From contig JAKZAN010000004.1 of the NCBI GenBank assembly GCA_023053545.1, positions 1,860,001-1,924,000 on the forward strand: a DNA stretch of 64,000 nt, written 5' to 3'. Each line of letters starts with the position of its first letter. The first letter of the stretch is position 1. The notes under the pieces were generated by a model. The model was not told the origin of the DNA, made no database searches, and was given only the letters and a program-made list of their open reading frames with translations. Origin of the DNA: Lepidurus packardi. Its lineage: Eukaryota; Arthropoda; Branchiopoda; Notostraca; Triopsidae. Below, piece by piece: positions 59,691 to 64,000 of the stretch. The position numbers and the translations under genes were made by a program.

Positions 59691-60580
59691 GAAACAAGAC
59701 GAAATCGAAAACAGCCTGAAATAGGGTATATTCATATTGTATATTGCATATTTATTGTATATTCATATTGCGTGCTAAAGAAGAATTCCCTCAACTCGGT
59801 CCTTTATAATTCCTTGTTGAGCAACTGCAAGGTAGGCCGGGGTAACGCTACGAGTTCGGTCTGACACAAAGTGATTGCGTACTCAGAATCCCGTACGCTC
59901 TATAAGGAAAAGTCCGTGGAAGGGAAGTTGGAAAGGTTAGACCTCATTGTCCCAGACCATATAATGAAATACAAATGAATAATCACAAGCTCTCTGTCTC
60001 TCGGAGTTAACTGGGATGTGAAGCGGCTATTTGGCATGCTGGGACAACGGTAAGGAACCCGCGGAAAGGAGACTTACTTCCACGCGGTCCTTTATATTTC
60101 ATTGCTGAGCAATTGCAAGGTAGGCCGGAGTAATGCTACGAGTCCGGCCTGACCTGAAGTCGGTTTCCTGCGTTCCTTTTTCTGCCCCCTTATAGGACTC
60201 AACTCGCATGATGGGGTTCCACGCCTGATCGTTTTGAACGACCACAGCTTAAGCTTAGGACCGAAAACAGCCTGAAATAGAGCTCAGTATAGTCATTATT
60301 CTATATATCATTATATAGTCATTATATAGTTATAGTTGTATAGTCATTATTCTGTACTAAGGAAAAATTCACTCAATGCGTCACTCGATCCTGTATAATT
60401 CATTGTTAAGTAATGGCAAGGCTAGGCCGGAGTAACGCTATAAGTCCGGCCTGACCCGAGTCGGTTTCCTCCGTTCCGTTTTCTGCTTCCTTGTAGGACT
60501 GCACTCGCATGATACGGTTTCGCGGTCATTTTTATAGATCGTGTTGAATGACTACAGCTCAAACTCAGGTCCAACACGTT
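59690..60580. repeat. ~295-bp tandem repeat array, three copies
   Basis: The anchor ggtcctttataattc-ttg plus gcaaggtaggccgg and acgagtccggcctgac begins near 59798, 60086 and 60387. The flanking segment gaaaacagcctgaaatag recurs near 59708 and 60264. Copies are interrupted by AT-rich tattcatattg / tagtcattatt microsatellite. Confidence 0.75.
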
Positions 60581-63500
60581 ACATATCCGCGTGAAGTCAC
60601 AAAAGACGTCGATTTCCACTGGCGTATACAGTACGTGTTTTGAACTACAGTTTCTACACTTAAGTAGCAAATCATGGGATTGTGGTGGGGGGGTCGCAGT
60701 GGCCCAGGGACAGAGGCCACGGCGGTTTCTACCTCTTCCTTTTTTGCGGTCTGAAGTTTGAACAGGGTGAGGTGAAACTGCCCAAGTATTGCTTTCCTTT
60801 TCCTTTAAAGCATAAGCGTTTTGGCATACACTTCTGACTGTTGATGTGGTTTATAAAAGTCTGTGTGTGTCGCGTGTGTGTCCGCATTCAAAAAGCCGAC
60901 ACACATATATCACAAGGCGTTCTTTTTTTGCCTTCTGGTGGTTATGAAGAAGCGTGTGTAAAGTGTGTATAGAGGCGGAGAGAAATTGCCTTTGGCTAAG
61001 TAGCGGCTTGTTTGTCCACGACCGCAATCCACTATTATGTAAACAAGCGGCAGCTTTGATCTCGGCCGACACGCCTTTACGAAACCGCGTACCCCAAGCG
61101 TAGTTACCATTAGGCTAAGGCGATGTATATGCTGTTCAGAATTAAGAGTTGCAGTAAATTTTATAGGTAGCGGCACGCTATGTGGTTTGAAATGAGATTT
61201 CCCCCTCGTTATAAAAAACATTTGCCTCTCCCTTTATATTTTCATATTTTCCTCCAATTCAAGAGAGCCCACAAAAAAAACGTTAAGTTTCTGAATCTTT
61301 GCTCTGGATCGCAGTTTGTGAATGTTACTTTCTTTGAAGCCAAACCGTTTAGGAGCCGGAGCGTATACTGCCACAGGTCCCCACGATTAAGCCACGGGTA
61401 CCCGGGAATCGTCAAAGTCACAGCCGGTCATATGGTGACGTCACGCGGAGGCTGCCGAGGGTGTTTTGGAGATACTATACCTGCGTTAAGGGGGGACCTA
61501 TGGTGTGAGAACAGCAACACATGGCGGACCTTCAAAGAGCCCCACCACATATTTCTTCTCACGCGCCTACCTACCACATAATCGTTCGATGAAGACCTTT
61601 CTTTGTTTATATTCCAGTCAAATAGCATCGCCTATTGCCCTTGTAACGTTATTGGGAGACTTATTTTTACCATTGCGAAGATGGCTTGTAAAATGATCCT
61701 TTTTAACCCCCTCTGTACTCTCTGTGCACTCTGTATAACCAAAAGGGGGGGGGGGGGGGGGGGGACCTTTCGGTAAAGAACTCCCCGCTTTTTTTTTGGG
61801 GGGGGGGGGGGGGGGAGTCGACGTAGTAGTGCACACCTGCGACGAGGAAAAATGGTCCGTTAGGGGGCGGGGGTGGATTGGGAAGGTTCAATGAAAGGCT
61901 AAAAGGTGTACTTATCGCCTGAGTGACAGGCGGCAAGGGTGCACAGACGCTTCGGAAGCCGCCATGTCCAATGGATTTCAGAAAGTCTTTTCAGCAGTCA
62001 GAAAAGGCTTCAAGGGCTACCCCAGCTGGGCCTTTTTGGCTTCGGGAAGAGAGAGATTGCTTGCTCTCTAGGGAAGAAGGGAAATGTGTTCTCTACGTTC
62101 TTTTGTGTTCCTTTTTGGTCAAAGCAGGAGCCCTTTGCTTATGTATGAGCTGTAAGGATAGAAGAAAACACACGACTCTTAATTGTCATGATTTTTGTTT
62201 TCGCTCCCATCCGGACTCCCGTAGACCCACACAAAATATAAATAACAGAAAAAGAGCCCTGGTGTTTGAAATGATATCGCATGGTATCGCAGTGCGATAG
62301 AATAGACCCTGATGGAACAGATAACAGCATAGTCTTTTGTTTGTTCCATTAAGTACTGAAGTTGAAGGCCAGTATTACGCATTCAGTTGAGGGCACAGGG
62401 TAAAAAAAACCTACGTCTTGTCGGTCTGCTCTCCAACTCCATCGCGCCGTAACGAACGGCGCCAGCTCCGCGGCGTTGCCGGCGCCGTAAATCTTGGCAC
62501 CGTTTTTTTGTGTCCATTCCCGAAACGCGGATAAAGGCCAAGAGGCTTGCTGACTCTGATGAGTTGGCTCGCTGCTTAAACTCGCTGCATTAAGACACGC
62601 CGGTTAGGAAGACGGACCGTAGAGACTGTATGGGTGAAGCGTAAGGTCCGAATGCCAATGATGTCAAGCACTTTCTGAACCGAATAAACTTGTATCTAAA
62701 GTCCTTTTATTTTTTGCTGAACAAGCCCGAAAACCACACGATGCCAAAAAATTAGACCGAGACCCTTCTTTCAACCTTCTCTCTGCTTCCTACCTAACGA
62801 GTCGGAATTTGCTAGGTTTGTCAGGTTGGAGCTTTCTTTGCAATTTTGGCTCGAATTTTGGCCCCACCGCAGATTGAACTGTCCGTCCGAGGCGCATGAT
62901 CTTTGTCTCCCTTTGGTCTAATTGACTAGGTAAAAGATCATCAAGAGATGTGTTGAAAGGACGTAGACTCTTTTCCTACGGTGTCATTCTAATTTGACGT
63001 CTTTTTCCTCCCCGAACATGGGAAAGATTTCATTCCCCCCTCCGCCAGTGGCCCCCATCTGTACAGTACATACACTCCTTTAAGTTCAGTCTTTTCCTAA
63101 TAGGACTTTCCATTCCCCGCACCAGACCACCTCCTCTTTTGCCTTCATCAAGGTAAATCACCGTTTCCTTTGCTAACCACCTTTTCACTCCCCTCCGATC
63201 CACCCACCTTTGGTTCATGCCACATCAAAGGAGCCGCCGTCCTTTACGTCTTCAGGGAACTTCACAGCCTCTAAGCTATGGTGCCTAGGTTGCTGCTGGT
63301 CCGGGGTCCCCACTACACAGTCAAACGTACAGTTCGGTGGGAGATGGTTGGGATTTGTGCACTGTTTCTCTAACATAGCGATCATACTTAACGGCCAACA
63401 AGAAGGTGCGAAATTGTGTGATTTTCAGTGGCCCGTCACGACAGTCAAACTAAACAATCCATTGGCCATGCGAGCGGACATTTAAGAGGATTACTTTATT

Positions 63501-64000
63501 TAAAACAGTAGTACTTCGACAAGAGGTAAGAACGGAAAAAAACGTCATCAACTAATATAGGAGATCATGATATTGTACACATCGCTTGGCCTACATAATT
63601 GCATTTGCTGTGCCTTGGATAATCTTCCGTATTGTAAACGTTCCTTCCACCTTTCCCTGTACAGGCAACCCAATGCGGAGTAGATAGACTTGGAAACAAG
63701 GGTAGTTCGGTTTATTTCCACTTGTCTTAATTACGAAGAGTCACGTGGTTTTGGCGTCATACGGTAGCCGAGAAACCTGGCCGACACTAATCCTGATCAT
63801 GCCTTGTTTTTTTCCTTTCTATCCTCCGTTTTTCTTTTCATATACACTTCCCGTGGCCAACTGTTCCGACTGTTTCACTTACCTCTCCCTCCCCTCCTTC
63901 ATGGTCATGCTCATCATCATCATTAAGCCCTACTCGTCAGTTACTGAGAATCTATCAAGAGCTCCAATATCCAACACCGTCATCACCAAGATTATTATAC
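60581..64000. other. Gene-free region to the window end
   Basis: No coding exon is supported. Open frames of 103-133 codons near 60910-61581 and 61923-62300 have no recognisable domains. A CpG-rich patch with palindromic acggcgcc/ggcgccgt arms lies at 62440-62500. G tracts are listed separately. Confidence 0.5.
61745..61815. repeat. Two long poly-G tracts (20 and 18 nt)
   Basis: Runs of 20 G (61745-61764) and 18 G (61798-61815) are separated by 33 bp that include a nine-T run. They could form quadruplex DNA on the plus strand and are likely assembly-length uncertain. Confidence 0.9.

Noticed and set aside
61703-61936. Proline-rich ORFs on the minus strand
   Set aside because: They are translations of the two poly-G tracts.
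1-64000. tRNA, rRNA, CRISPR arrays, prokaryotic operons, transposase or reverse-transcriptase genes
   Set aside because: Looked for by eye through cloverleaf boxes, spaced direct repeats and catalytic motifs; nothing met a reportable standard. tRNAscan-SE and a domain search would settle it.

Overview
The window is animal nuclear DNA, almost certainly from an arthropod. It carries a caudal/Cdx homeobox gene, and every gene model has GT-AG introns, most short (about 60-400 bp) and a few long (up to 4.9 kb). Spacers are AT-rich, with many degenerate tandem and dispersed repeats. The caudal protein looks arthropod-like, but I cannot place the species below that level. No rRNA, tRNA, CRISPR array, prokaryotic operon or viral gene was recognised.

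Layout. 20-7776 (+): caudal in three coding exons, with a possible 42-nt frame-preserving cassette exon in intron 1 and tandem repeats in both introns. 7777-26587: gene-poor, repeat-rich DNA, including copies of a ~0.5-kb dispersed element, three hairpins whose outer stems co-vary, and one isolated exon-like block. 26588-31031 (+): a four-exon gene for a predicted signal-anchored (type II) MACPF protein with PAN-like and EGF-like cysteine modules. This is the most unusual gene here. 33162-35147 (-): CRYL1. 35573-38289 (-): CYB5R4/NCB5OR. 39906-41467 (+): ARL13B. 41846-42677 (-): ISCU. 42678-46680: no gene seen. 46695-47594 (+): a FAM162-like gene with TATA box and 5'-UTR intron. 48011-48294: foldback element with perfect 30-bp terminal inverted repeats. 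49094-49749 (+): TMEM267. 49762-51031 (-): METTL4, whose stop lies 12 bp from that of TMEM267. 51814-52293 (+): a second FAM162-like gene. 52648-53154 (-): MIX23/CCDC58. 53753-56404 (+): importin alpha (KPNA1/5/6 clade), head-to-head with MIX23. 56405-64000: no convincing gene; a 345-bp MITE nested in a dispersed repeat, a ~295-bp tandem array and two long G tracts.

The 33-56 kb block is a compact housekeeping neighbourhood. Four of its genes have mitochondrial roles (ISCU, MIX23 and two FAM162 paralogues). The others serve lipid/NADH redox chemistry (CRYL1, CYB5R4), cilia (ARL13B), nucleic-acid N6-adenine methylation (METTL4) and nuclear import (KPNA). Exon boundaries were derived by hand from reading-frame continuity, splice consensus and recalled family sequences. 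Summed coding lengths are whole codons for every gene model.
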